Assembly (NCBI GenBank): GCA_963840435.1
Contig: CAWIYY010000003.1
Location: forward strand, 1,178,001 to 1,242,000
DNA from: Bog-473 sp963840435
Lineage (GTDB): Bacteria; Actinomycetota; Acidimicrobiia; Acidimicrobiales; RAAP-2
Direction of reading: 5' to 3'
DNA length: 64,000 bases
Both the position numbers and the translations under genes were made by a program. Below the pieces are notes generated by a model, which saw only the letters and a list, made by a program, of their open reading frames with translations, did no database searches and had not been told where the DNA came from. Shown one piece after another: positions 46,357-54,709 of the stretch (position 1 is the first letter of the stretch; each line of letters begins with the position of its first letter).

Positions 46357-46440
46357 ATGTTCTCGACTCCGGATGACTCCTCGTCGCCAACAGCCCGACC
46401 GGTCAAAGACCGAACCGATAGCGAGGTTTATTCCCTGTGA
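46357..46440 (+). CDS. 27-residue leader ORF overlapping the SDR start
   Basis: ATG lies seven bases after TATAAT, so the transcript would begin at or next to it (leaderless). The product starts MFSTPDDSSSPTARPVKD and ends at a TGA (46438-46440) that overlaps the GTG start of the SDR gene (46437). Such an overlap couples translation of the enzyme to that of the peptide. The sequence has no recognisable domain and no Cys run. Confidence 0.45.
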   Translation: MFSTPDDSSSPTARPVKDRTDSEVYSL

Positions 46441-47360
46441 GCGAAATGCTTGAAGGAAAGGTTGCCGTGGTGACGGGAGCCGGCCATGGCATCGGTCGTG
46501 GTCATGCGCTGGAGTTGGCCCGTCGCGGCGCGCGCGTCGTCGTGAATGATTTGGGAAGCTCGGTCACCGGTGAAGGTTCGAGCAAGGACGCGGATCTCAC
46601 TGTTGAGCTGATCACGGCACGCGGGGGCGTAGCGATCGCGGACTACGGCAACGTGACCGATGAGGTTGACGCTGAAGCGATGATCGAACGAGCCATCGAC
46701 GAATGGGGGCGCTTCGACATTCTGGTCAACAACGCCGGTATCGTGCGCGACGGGGTCATTTGGAACCTCACGAGGGAGGATTGGGACGCTGTCATGGCGG
46801 TCCATGTGAGGGGGACGTGGCTGACCAGCCGCGCCGCATCTCGTCATTGGCGGTCACTCGCAAAAGCGGGGCTCGACAGCCGGGGCCGGATAGTCAACAC
46901 GACTTCTGGGGCCGGGCTGGTCGGCAATTTCGGCCAGACGAGCTACGCGACGGCCAAGGCGGCCGTCGTGGGACTCACGCTCACGCTGGCACTGGAATTG
47001 CGCCGTCTCGGGGTCACGGTGAATGCCATAGGACCCGCGGGAGCGACACGTATCACCGGCACCATGCCCAATGCCCCTGCAGTCGTCGAGCCGGATGAGA
47101 TACCCGAGGACTCCTTCCATCCACTGGATCCCGCCGGAAGTTCTCCGGTCGTCGCCTGGTTGGCCTCCGACGAAGCCCAATACATGACTGGTCAGGTCAT
47201 TCGGGTAATCGGCGACAAAATACACCTCATGCAGGGCTGGCAAGAGGGGGCCTCGGCCTCGAATAATGGAAAGCGCTGGGACGCCTCCCAGATTGGTGAG
47301 GTCATGGCGACGCAGATCTTCAGAACACAAGGCCGTGGTCTGCAGACCTGGTCGAGCTAG
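46437..47360 (+). CDS. short-chain dehydrogenase/reductase 2 (MFE-type)
   Basis: The 307-residue protein starts with GTG overlapping a short leader ORF. It has TGAGHGIGRGHALELARRGA, VVNDLGSS (Asp, NAD preference), NNAGIVRDG, catalytic Ser in NTTSGAGLVG and SYATAKAAVVG. The pattern VVNDLG with IVRDG is typical of the dehydrogenase part of peroxisomal-type multifunctional enzymes, which oxidise 3-hydroxyacyl-CoA. A step of beta-oxidation is therefore likely. Its AT-box promoter is shared with other genes of the island. Confidence 0.88.
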   Translation: MSEMLEGKVAVVTGAGHGIGRGHALELARRGARVVVNDLGSSVTGEGSSKDADLTVELITARGGVAIADYGNVTDEVDAEAMIERAIDEWGRFDILVNNAGIVRDGVIWNLTREDWDAVMAVHVRGTWLTSRAASRHWRSLAKAGLDSRGRIVNTTSGAGLVGNFGQTSYATAKAAVVGLTLTLALELRRLGVTVNAIGPAGATRITGTMPNAPAVVEPDEIPEDSFHPLDPAGSSPVVAWLASDEAQYMTGQVIRVIGDKIHLMQGWQEGASASNNGKRWDASQIGEVMATQIFRTQGRGLQTWSS

Positions 47361-47392
47361 GAATTGGATTCGAGAGTGCGCGGCATTTCGCT

Positions 47393-48691
47393 TCAGGAGC
47401 GGGTTGCCGGAGTCACACTTGTCGGCCGAGCCGCCAAATTTCTGAAGTAGTCACGGTCGCTCTGATCGGGAGCTCTTCCGACCCTGGTCACGGTGTCCAC
47501 GTCCGAGGCCTCCGCCCTGAGGGCTCTGACCGTCGCCTTCTCTTTGGGCCGGATGGCAAACGGGTCGAATGAGAAATGCCGCATGGCGTTCTCGTGGGTG
47601 ATCTTGTCCACCTGCTCGTCTGAGAGCGAGGCAAACTGCAGTTCGTTGACCTCAGGCCCGTTGGGCCACGAGCTATCCGAATGCGGAAAGTCCGACTCCC
47701 AGCAGACGTTGTCGATGTTGAACTGGTCAATGAGACTGACGCCAATGGGATCGTTGATAAAGCAGCAGAGAATCCTCTGCCGAAACACGTCGGCGGGCCC
47801 GATGCCTTCTGGGAACTGCTGTCTGGTCCAGCCGGAGTGGCGTTGCTGGATGTGCTCAGCACGCTGAAGGAAATAGGGGATCCAACCGATGTCGCCCTCT
47901 GTGAGTGAGAAGGTCAGATCGGGAAAACGCCACCAGAAGTCCGCCCACAACAGATCACCCAACGAATAGACGGACATAACGGACGAGAGCCCCATGCCAA
48001 CGGAGGCGGGAGCGTCGACCGAGGTCGAAGCGACCTTGGACGAAGACCCGACGTGCAGGCAGAGGACCGTCCCGGCGTCAGAGCAGGCGGCAAAGAGTGG
48101 ATCCCAGTGGCCAGAGTGGATCGAGGGCATGTGTAGTGCCGAAGGATTTTCCGAGAAGGTCACGGCGTGGCAACCCTTGGCCGCCAGTCGACGCACCTCC
48201 TCTGCGGCCTTGTGCACGTCGAAGAGGGGCAGAATGCCGCACGCAATGAACCGGTCTGGGTAGCTGCCGCACCATTCGTCGACATGCCAATCGTTGTAGG
48301 CCTTGATCATCACTTCGTTGAGAGCCAGGTCAGGACCCTCGTTCAACACCTGTCCCGAAAAACCAGTCCAATTGGGAAAGTTGAGCCCCGCGAGAGTCCC
48401 ACCGGCCGACATGTCGCGCACCCGTTCGTCGACGTCGTAGCAACCCCGACGCATCTCGCTGTAGCTGGTCGGGTTGACGTTGTACATCTCGGGAGGTTTC
48501 CCCGCGACGGCATTCAACCCAAGATTGCGGCCCTTCTTCTCGCCATACCACCACTGTTGGAAGCCGCGTTCGTCGGTCTCCACCCGAGGAGCCAGGTGTC
48601 GGTATTTGGCTGGAACGTGACCCTCGAACATGTCTGCTGGTTCCGCGATGTGATCATCCACGCTGATGAGGATCATGTCCTCAGCCTTCAT
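47393..48691 (-). CDS. Amidohydro_2 protein 7
   Basis: GGGGGG lies before the ATG at 48691, preferred over an upstream start at 48727. The 432-residue protein has Asp12-Asp-His14-x2-Glu (ISVDDHIAEPADMF), VKIYN-like loops replaced by EVMIKAYNDWHVDEWCGSYP, VTFSENPSALHMPS, FSLTEGDIGWIPYFLQRAEH and the strand-8 WESDFPHSDSSWP. This DDHxxEP type is frequent in mycobacteria and relatives. It is divergent from the second CoA-transferase fusion, with an AT box between them. Confidence 0.87.
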   Translation of the reverse strand: MKAEDMILISVDDHIAEPADMFEGHVPAKYRHLAPRVETDERGFQQWWYGEKKGRNLGLNAVAGKPPEMYNVNPTSYSEMRRGCYDVDERVRDMSAGGTLAGLNFPNWTGFSGQVLNEGPDLALNEVMIKAYNDWHVDEWCGSYPDRFIACGILPLFDVHKAAEEVRRLAAKGCHAVTFSENPSALHMPSIHSGHWDPLFAACSDAGTVLCLHVGSSSKVASTSVDAPASVGMGLSSVMSVYSLGDLLWADFWWRFPDLTFSLTEGDIGWIPYFLQRAEHIQQRHSGWTRQQFPEGIGPADVFRQRILCCFINDPIGVSLIDQFNIDNVCWESDFPHSDSSWPNGPEVNELQFASLSDEQVDKITHENAMRHFSFDPFAIRPKEKATVRALRAEASDVDTVTRVGRAPDQSDRDYFRNLAARPTSVTPATRS

Positions 48692-48742
48692 CGCGCCCCC
48701 CTGGGGTATTGCGAGCAACCGACGCACTCGTTCAGGAAGTCC

Positions 48743-48753
48743 ATATTATATTC
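48743..48753 (+). promoter_or_regulatory. AT box before leader ORF and CoA-transferase 2
   Basis: ATATTATATTC lies between the leftward amidohydrolase 7 and the rightward leader ORF at 48762. It is one of five similar boxes in the island and could serve either direction. Confidence 0.55.
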
Positions 48754-48761
48754 AGTCAGCC

Positions 48762-48821
48762 ATGCAACCGTCGCCGTCCTGCACCCCCACTCGACGGCGG
48801 CCTTCCTTGGGTGCTCGCTGA
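48762..48821 (+). CDS. 19-residue leader ORF ending in the CoA-transferase start
   Basis: ATG starts eight bases after the AT box. The peptide (MQPSPSCTPTRRRPSLGAR) ends at TGA 48819-48821, which shares its A with the ATG of the CoA-transferase (TGATG). That start has no ribosome binding site of its own, so re-initiation after the leader is the likely way it is translated. The peptide is basic and has no domain. Confidence 0.45.
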   Translation: MQPSPSCTPTRRRPSLGAR

Positions 48822-51151
48822 TGCTGGACGGCGTTCGGGTGGTCGACTGCACGACGGAGATCGCCGGACCGTACTGCTCAAAACTCTTGGCCGATGCGGG
48901 CGCTGATGTGGTCAAGGTGGAACCGTCGGGGGGCGATCCGCTTCGCCGCTGGGGGTCGGGCGCGCTCTTCGAATACCTCAATACTTCGAAGCGATCCGTG
49001 CGGAAGAACGCGTGGGAACTTGCGACCTCTGCGGACATCTTTGTGAGCGGAGAGCCAGTCGACTCTGCTGCCCTGTGGGCCGAAAACCCATCCTTGGTTG
49101 TCGTCGTGATCACGCCGTTCGGCTGCACGGGTCCCTGGTCTGATGATCCAAACACCGAGTTCACCCTGCAGGCTGCGTGTGGCTCCATCGGGCAGCGCGG
49201 CCTCCCGGACCAGCCACCACTTTCGGCTGGTGGTCGTATCGGTGAGTGGACCTCGGGTACCTACGCAGCGCTTGCGGCCATCGCAGCACATCGCGAGGCC
49301 ATCCGGAGCGGCCTTGGCGAGTTCATCGATGTGGCAATGCTCGACTGCATGGCGGTCACCATGGTCACGTACCCCTCGGTGTTCGCATCATTTGCTGGGT
49401 GGCCACAGGTCGCTGGCACCGGACGGACCATTGAGGTTCCATCGATCGAGCCAACACGAGACGGATACTTCGTCGTGACCACAAACAGCGCCCAACAATT
49501 TCAGGACTTCCTGCTCATGATCGAGCGGCCCGATCTCATGGATGACCCCGATCTGCCCCAGGTCGCCAAGCGATTTCGGCGCAGGGAAGAGTTCCTTTCA
49601 GCTGTCCATCGCTACACGACACTGCACACGACCGCGGAGGCTCTGGAGGCAGCCTCCCTACTCAGGATCCCTGCTGGTCCGCTCCTCAACGGGTCGACGA
49701 TGACGGAGTTCGATCAGTTCGTCGCCCGTAGCGTCTTCGTGCCAGGTCCCTCCGGCCGCTTCCTTCAACCCCGCGCTCCCTATCGACTCTCGAACCAGAC
49801 ACCGCGGCCGTTCACCGCGGCCCCGGATCTCGGTCAGCACGACGGATCGATCGACTGGGCGCCTTGGATGAGGAGCGCAAGGGGCACCAGCACCGATACG
49901 GCGCGGGGAGCCGAGGACGACGACTGGCGGCTTCCGCTTGCCGGCATTCGCATTGTCGACTGCACCGCCTGGTGGGCCGGTCCAGTCACCACGGCAACGC
50001 TTGCAGCTCTTGGCGCCGATGTCATCAAGGTCGAGTCCGTGACGCGTCCCGACAACATGCGCTTCGCCAGTACGCGTGGACCGTCCCACGATCAATGGTG
50101 GGAGTGGAGCCCGATCTTCCACGCCGCCAACATAGGGAAACGGGGAGTTACCTTCGATCTCTCGCGCTCGGAAGGGGCAGAAATGCTCGAGCGCTTGCTG
50201 AAGAGCGCTGACATCCTCGTGGAGAACTTCACCCCCCGGGTCATGGAGCAATTCGGCTTCGACTGGGACCGAGTCCACGCACTCAACGGCGAACTCATCA
50301 TGGTCCGGATGCCAGCCTTTGGTCTGGACGGCCCGTGGCGGGATCGAACGGGATTCGCGCAGACGATGGAATGCCTGACCGGCATGTCCTGGCTGACGGG
50401 ATTCGCTGAAGGCCCGCCAGTGCTGGTGAGAGGGGCCTGTGACCCCCTGGCCGGCATGCACGCGGCATTTGCCGCGGTGCTGGCTCTCATCACGCGGGAT
50501 CGCCATGGCGGTGGAAGGTTGGTGGAGGCGGCCATGGTCGAATCCGTCCTCAATGCCGCCGCAGAACAGGTAGTGGAGTACAACGCAAGCGGAACCTTGC
50601 TCAGTCGTGACGGAAACCGCGGCCGATCCGCCGCCCCTCAGGGCGTCTACCCCTGCGCAGGTGACGACCAGTGGATCGCCGTAGCCATCACGTCTGACGA
50701 ACAGTGGAGTTCCCTCATGGCGCTGCTCGGCAATCCACCGTGGATGCTGAACGACGACTACTCGGTGGCCGCAGGTCGCCGCGCCGCACATGACGCCATC
50801 GATCGAGAGTTGTCGTCGTGGACCCGACACTACGCAGCCGAGAAAACGGTTCGGATGTTCCTTGACGTGGGCATACCCTCCGCAGTGGTGACTCCGCCGC
50901 GAGACATCGCAACAAATCCCCAGCTCCGCCATCGCCGTCTCTTCGAAATGGAGCAGCATTCGGTCACAGGGGATCACGAGGTTCCAACCTTGCCATTCCG
51001 CTTTTCGCGGGTCGACCATTGGCTGCGGTCGCCTGCGCCGACACTTGGTCGAGACAACGACTCGGTTCTCGAAGAGCTCGGTTACTCTCCCGAGGAGATT
51101 CAGGGTTTTCGCGAGGCGGGCCACGTTGGTGCAGTGCCCAGAGGCATATAG
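48821..51151 (+). CDS. tandem-fused class III CoA-transferase (CaiB/BaiF x2), copy 2
   Basis: The 776-residue protein again has two CaiB/BaiF domains (about 1-335 and 365-770), starting with VRVVDCTTEIAGPYCSKLLA and IRIVDCTAWWAGPVTTATLA. In both the catalytic Asp is changed: Glu in domain 1 (PNTEFTLQAACG) and Ala in domain 2 (RTGFAQTMECLTG). Copy 1 keeps both. It may act without a covalent acyl intermediate, use Glu, or be a binding protein. The start is the ATG overlapping a leader ORF; the open frame upstream is a shadow of the opposite gene. Confidence 0.88.
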   Translation: MLDGVRVVDCTTEIAGPYCSKLLADAGADVVKVEPSGGDPLRRWGSGALFEYLNTSKRSVRKNAWELATSADIFVSGEPVDSAALWAENPSLVVVVITPFGCTGPWSDDPNTEFTLQAACGSIGQRGLPDQPPLSAGGRIGEWTSGTYAALAAIAAHREAIRSGLGEFIDVAMLDCMAVTMVTYPSVFASFAGWPQVAGTGRTIEVPSIEPTRDGYFVVTTNSAQQFQDFLLMIERPDLMDDPDLPQVAKRFRRREEFLSAVHRYTTLHTTAEALEAASLLRIPAGPLLNGSTMTEFDQFVARSVFVPGPSGRFLQPRAPYRLSNQTPRPFTAAPDLGQHDGSIDWAPWMRSARGTSTDTARGAEDDDWRLPLAGIRIVDCTAWWAGPVTTATLAALGADVIKVESVTRPDNMRFASTRGPSHDQWWEWSPIFHAANIGKRGVTFDLSRSEGAEMLERLLKSADILVENFTPRVMEQFGFDWDRVHALNGELIMVRMPAFGLDGPWRDRTGFAQTMECLTGMSWLTGFAEGPPVLVRGACDPLAGMHAAFAAVLALITRDRHGGGRLVEAAMVESVLNAAAEQVVEYNASGTLLSRDGNRGRSAAPQGVYPCAGDDQWIAVAITSDEQWSSLMALLGNPPWMLNDDYSVAAGRRAAHDAIDRELSSWTRHYAAEKTVRMFLDVGIPSAVVTPPRDIATNPQLRHRRLFEMEQHSVTGDHEVPTLPFRFSRVDHWLRSPAPTLGRDNDSVLEELGYSPEEIQGFREAGHVGAVPRGI

Positions 51152-51199
51152 CGCCACAGAGCCTCAGCAATCCTCGTCCGGAGCGATCTCCCTAACGGT

Positions 51200-52765
51200 T
51201 CAGGACGATGCCGCCAGCTCGGCCGCCCAGCGGTAGTCCGCCTTGCCGGTCGGGGATCGAACAATAGCGTCGACGAAGATCACTCGTTTCGGCACCTTGT
51301 AGCCCGCCAGTGAGGCCCGAACCAGACTCATCAGCTCGCCCTCCGTGGGGTCCGTCCCGAGCGTGGGCTGAACGACAGCGACGACACGCTGCCCCCAGCG
51401 TTCGTCGGGGACGCCGACAACCACCACGTCGTAGACGGCACGGGCCTGGCGAAGGACGCCCTCGACCTCCTCGGGATAGACCTTCTCGCCTCCCGTGTTG
51501 ATGCTCAGGTTGCCTCGCCCGAGCAAGGTGATGGTGCCGTCGTCTGCGGTCGTACCCATGTCTCCCGTGAGGGACCATCGAAGACCGCCCCACTCGACGA
51601 ACGTCGCGGCCGATCTCGCCGGATCCTTGTAGTAGGCCAGTGGGATACGCCCGGATCGAGCAACTCGACCCACGACGCCTGAACCTGGAACCACGGGTCG
51701 GCGGGTTTCTTCGTCCAAAACCACCGCCTGCTGGGCGGTGAATTGCGGCTCCGGCCTCTCCCCGATCGGCCCCAAGAAGACACGCCCGGCCTGAATCCCA
51801 GTCTCGGACGATCCATACCCGTCGGAGAGTGGAATCGAAGGAAAGGTGGCGAGGAAACGGTCGCGCAACGTCTTCGACAGCGGCGCGCCACCCGAGCTGA
51901 CCACAGCCAGCGATTCGATGTCGGGTTTTGGATCGAAGTCGTCCCATGCGTCAAGCAGGGGCCGCATCACGGCGTCTCCGACGGTGCTGGTGGCAGTGAC
52001 CTTCTCCCGCTCAATCGTGCGCCACACTTCAGCCGGATCGAGCGAGCCCGACCACAAGACGACCTTGTTCCCGCTGAAGAGGTGGAGCAACACCACCCAT
52101 CCCCCCGCAGCATGCATCAATGGAGCGAGAAGCAGAAAGGTGCTCTGAGTATCCGCGATCCGCTGGACCAGCTCAGCGACTGACGTGACCTCGGGAAGGG
52201 AGGGATTGCCACCGCCCATACAAGCGAAGAAGGCGTCGTCCTGTCGCCACACCACGCCTTTGGGCAGACCTGTCGTGCCGCCGGTGTAGAGGATGTAGTG
52301 ATCGTCGCCCGACCGGGGGCCAAAGTCCCGAGCTGGCGACGCTGAGGCCAGCGCGTTGTCGTACGTGGAACCGACTGCCAGTTTCCAACGGAGCGTCGGC
52401 ACCTGCGGTTCGACCGCCCTCACTCGGTCGATGTAACCCGCCTGATGGACCACGCCGACAAGGTCGGCATCGTTGAAAAGGTGCTCCAACTCCCTGGCGG
52501 TGTACCGGTAGTTGATGTTGATGGGCACGGCTCGAATCTTGTACGCAGCCAACGTGGCCTCGACGTACTCCACACAGTTCTCCGCATACAGTCCGATGTG
52601 GTCACCGGCTCGTACGCCCTGTTCGAGGTACCAGTGGGCCAATCGGTTGGACTGCTTCTCGAGTTGCCCGTAGGTCCGGCTCTGTTCCCCGCAGCGAAGC
52701 GCAACGCGATCCGGCACGCTGTCGGCGACCGCCTCCCAAAGGTCGGCCAGATTGAAACTGCTCAT
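51200..52765 (-). CDS. acyl-CoA synthetase / AMP-dependent ligase
   Basis: The 521-residue product from ATG 52765 has the AMP-binding P-loop YTGGTTGLPKG, the GYGSSETG motif, the hinge region LTGDMGTTADDGTITLLGRG and the C-terminal Lys in SPTGKADYRWA. The first residues (FNLADLWEAVADSVPDRVAL) are typical of FadD3/FadD17-like ligases. A GTG at 52915 could extend it by 50 residues of atypical sequence. It would form the CoA ester of the imported acid; the Liv importer genes start divergently nearby. Confidence 0.9.
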   Translation of the reverse strand: MSSFNLADLWEAVADSVPDRVALRCGEQSRTYGQLEKQSNRLAHWYLEQGVRAGDHIGLYAENCVEYVEATLAAYKIRAVPININYRYTARELEHLFNDADLVGVVHQAGYIDRVRAVEPQVPTLRWKLAVGSTYDNALASASPARDFGPRSGDDHYILYTGGTTGLPKGVVWRQDDAFFACMGGGNPSLPEVTSVAELVQRIADTQSTFLLLAPLMHAAGGWVVLLHLFSGNKVVLWSGSLDPAEVWRTIEREKVTATSTVGDAVMRPLLDAWDDFDPKPDIESLAVVSSGGAPLSKTLRDRFLATFPSIPLSDGYGSSETGIQAGRVFLGPIGERPEPQFTAQQAVVLDEETRRPVVPGSGVVGRVARSGRIPLAYYKDPARSAATFVEWGGLRWSLTGDMGTTADDGTITLLGRGNLSINTGGEKVYPEEVEGVLRQARAVYDVVVVGVPDERWGQRVVAVVQPTLGTDPTEGELMSLVRASLAGYKVPKRVIFVDAIVRSPTGKADYRWAAELAASS

Positions 52766-53225
52766 AGGCGTCTCGGGTCCTTCACGGGCCGGATCTTTCG
52801 AACGCCGGCACCATATCGAGACTCTGCCCATTCGACTGCGGGTCCACCGGCCGTCGTTCCGGCCGACGCGCACCATGCCAGGCGACGGACCCCAGTCGGG
52901 GTCTGCCCACGGCACCCTCTCCCTCGGCTCTCCTCGAAAAACTTCGTTCGTATACTATATTCGATAATCAGTTCGACCGTGTAGGCTTCGTCACTGCATG
53001 CCGAGGTGGATCGTGCGCAATCGCACCGCTGCGGCATGCGTCATCAGACCAGGGGTCTCGCCCCTCGGTTCGGGGAGGGAAAATGATCGCAAGGTCCGGG
53101 GGCAACCAGCTGACGGTCCGGGTCTGTGTATCTCTTCCCAACTCGCCTCTACGGCCCGATCTCCGCTCGGGTCGGGGTGCTGATTGAATGACCCGATCGA
53201 AAACTGCTCCGGGAGGGCTGTGAAG
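52766..53225. other. divergent promoter region of ligase and importer
   Basis: Holds the AT box at 52952. A frame at 52998-53183 ends 42 bases before the binding-protein start but shows no protein character. No other feature recognised. Confidence 0.5.
52952..52962. promoter_or_regulatory. AT box between ligase and importer genes
   Basis: ATACTATATTC sits within TCGTATACTATATTCGA, nearly the same as the segment at 61630-61645. It could act leftward (TATAGT, ligase) or rightward (TATACT, importer). Confidence 0.55.
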
Positions 53226-54623
53226 ATGTACTGCATAGGACGAGCCCGGCATGGAAGGTCGACGCTGCCATTCGTATTGTCGATCATGATGATCGCGGGG
53301 ACGTGCGGCGCACTGGCTTCGACGGCCGCAGGGGCCGCGACTTCGACCAGCCGGACCTTGTCGTCGGACACCTCGTCCAGCGGCGTCTGGGCCGGGGTCG
53401 GCAAGATCTGCGAGCCGGGACCCGGCGGTGCCTCTTCGGTCCGGGGGGTGGGCTCCAAAACCATCAACATCGCTGTGTTCAACGATGCCGCCAACACCGT
53501 TGAGCCGGGACTCGAGGCCGAGTTTCCTCAGCAGGCGACGGCGTTCGCCGACTGGTGCAACGCGGCGGGCGGCATCAACGGTCGCAAAATCGTGATCGAC
53601 AACCGGGACGCGGCGCTGTTCAATGCGGCGCAGCAGGCAACGGCGGCCTGCCAGAGCGACTTCATGGCGGTCGGCGGCGGCATGGCTCTCGACCAGCCGT
53701 CGGTCTCCATCCGTGAGAAGTGTGGGTTGGGACAGATCAGCGGCTACGTCGTCTCGAACGCTTCCGATCTGGCCACCGACCAGGTCGACCCCAGCGGCAT
53801 CAACACGGACTCGGTGACCGCAGGGTGGTTCGGTGCGCTCGCCAAGGCCTATCCACAGGCGGTCAAGCAGGCCGGCATGGGTGGAGCCGACACCCCTTCC
53901 GTTCTCGAGCCCGAGACGAAGTACGAGTTCGGCGCCGAGGCTCAGGGGTGGCACGTGGTCGACTTCCTCGAGCCCCCGGTCACAGTAGAGCAATGGGCGC
54001 CTTACATCGAGGACTACCAGACCAAGGGGGCCCAAGCTCTGTGGCCCGCCGATACCGCCGACTTCACCCCGTTCGCCCAGGCGATGACCACTGCCGGCTA
54101 CCACCCTGCCTTCATTCTCCTGGGCACCCAGTTCGCCAACTCTCAGACTCAGAAAGCCGTGGCTGCCAACCCCGGCCTGCCTCCGGTCTACGTCGAGACG
54201 TCGTGGTGGCCCCTGGCGCTGGCCTCGCAGAACCCCTCGACCGAGCAGCTCGTCCACACCATGCACACCTACGCCAAGGGCGACACCATCGACTTCGACG
54301 ACGAGGAGGGAGCCGAGGCGTGGCTGCTCTGGGCGAAGGCGGCTTCGGCCTGTGGCGCCAGCCTGACGGTATCGTGCGTGCTCGACCACGCGGCAGCCGT
54401 CAAGAACTGGGACGCCGGCGGGATCGAGGCGCCGATTCCCAGCTTGACGCTCTCCAACGAGAATCCCCAGCCCTCCCCGTGTTTCGCTATCCTGAGGCTG
54501 GAATCCAAGGGGATCGTCTACGACAAGGCGATCACCAGGCCTACCCAATCCATCTGGAACTGCAATCCCAAGAATGTCGTGCATCTGACAGCGCAGCAGC
54601 AGCAGGAGCTGAACTCCCTGTGA
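53226..54623 (+). CDS. Liv-type ABC substrate-binding protein
   Basis: CCGGGAGGGC before the ATG at 53226 sets the start. The 465-residue protein has a signal peptide (basic GRARHGR, hydrophobic LPFVLSIMMIAGTCGALA, cleavage near AAGAA), then a type I periplasmic-binding fold (TINIAVFNDAANTVEPGLEA to about residue 450). It is a close paralogue of the frameshifted protein at 27932, even at the C-terminus (TQSIWNCNPKNVVHLTAQQQ). It delivers the substrate, probably a carboxylic acid or amide-like compound, to the permease encoded next. Confidence 0.92.
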   Translation: MYCIGRARHGRSTLPFVLSIMMIAGTCGALASTAAGAATSTSRTLSSDTSSSGVWAGVGKICEPGPGGASSVRGVGSKTINIAVFNDAANTVEPGLEAEFPQQATAFADWCNAAGGINGRKIVIDNRDAALFNAAQQATAACQSDFMAVGGGMALDQPSVSIREKCGLGQISGYVVSNASDLATDQVDPSGINTDSVTAGWFGALAKAYPQAVKQAGMGGADTPSVLEPETKYEFGAEAQGWHVVDFLEPPVTVEQWAPYIEDYQTKGAQALWPADTADFTPFAQAMTTAGYHPAFILLGTQFANSQTQKAVAANPGLPPVYVETSWWPLALASQNPSTEQLVHTMHTYAKGDTIDFDDEEGAEAWLLWAKAASACGASLTVSCVLDHAAAVKNWDAGGIEAPIPSLTLSNENPQPSPCFAILRLESKGIVYDKAITRPTQSIWNCNPKNVVHLTAQQQQELNSL

Positions 54624-54709
54624 GCATCGGTCCGGCTGGCCGCGGGGATAGCGGCGGAGTGCATAGTCTTGGCCCGGCAGGCGACTGACAATCCTGTCCG
54701 GGGGCGGCT

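Noticed and set aside
48167..48820. Possible 218-residue extension of the second CoA-transferase
   Set aside because: It is antisense to amidohydrolase 7, and family similarity starts at 48821.
52998..53183. 61-codon frame between the AT box and the binding-protein gene
   Set aside because: Considered as a third leader ORF, but it does not overlap the start of the next gene and has no site or leaderless spacing.
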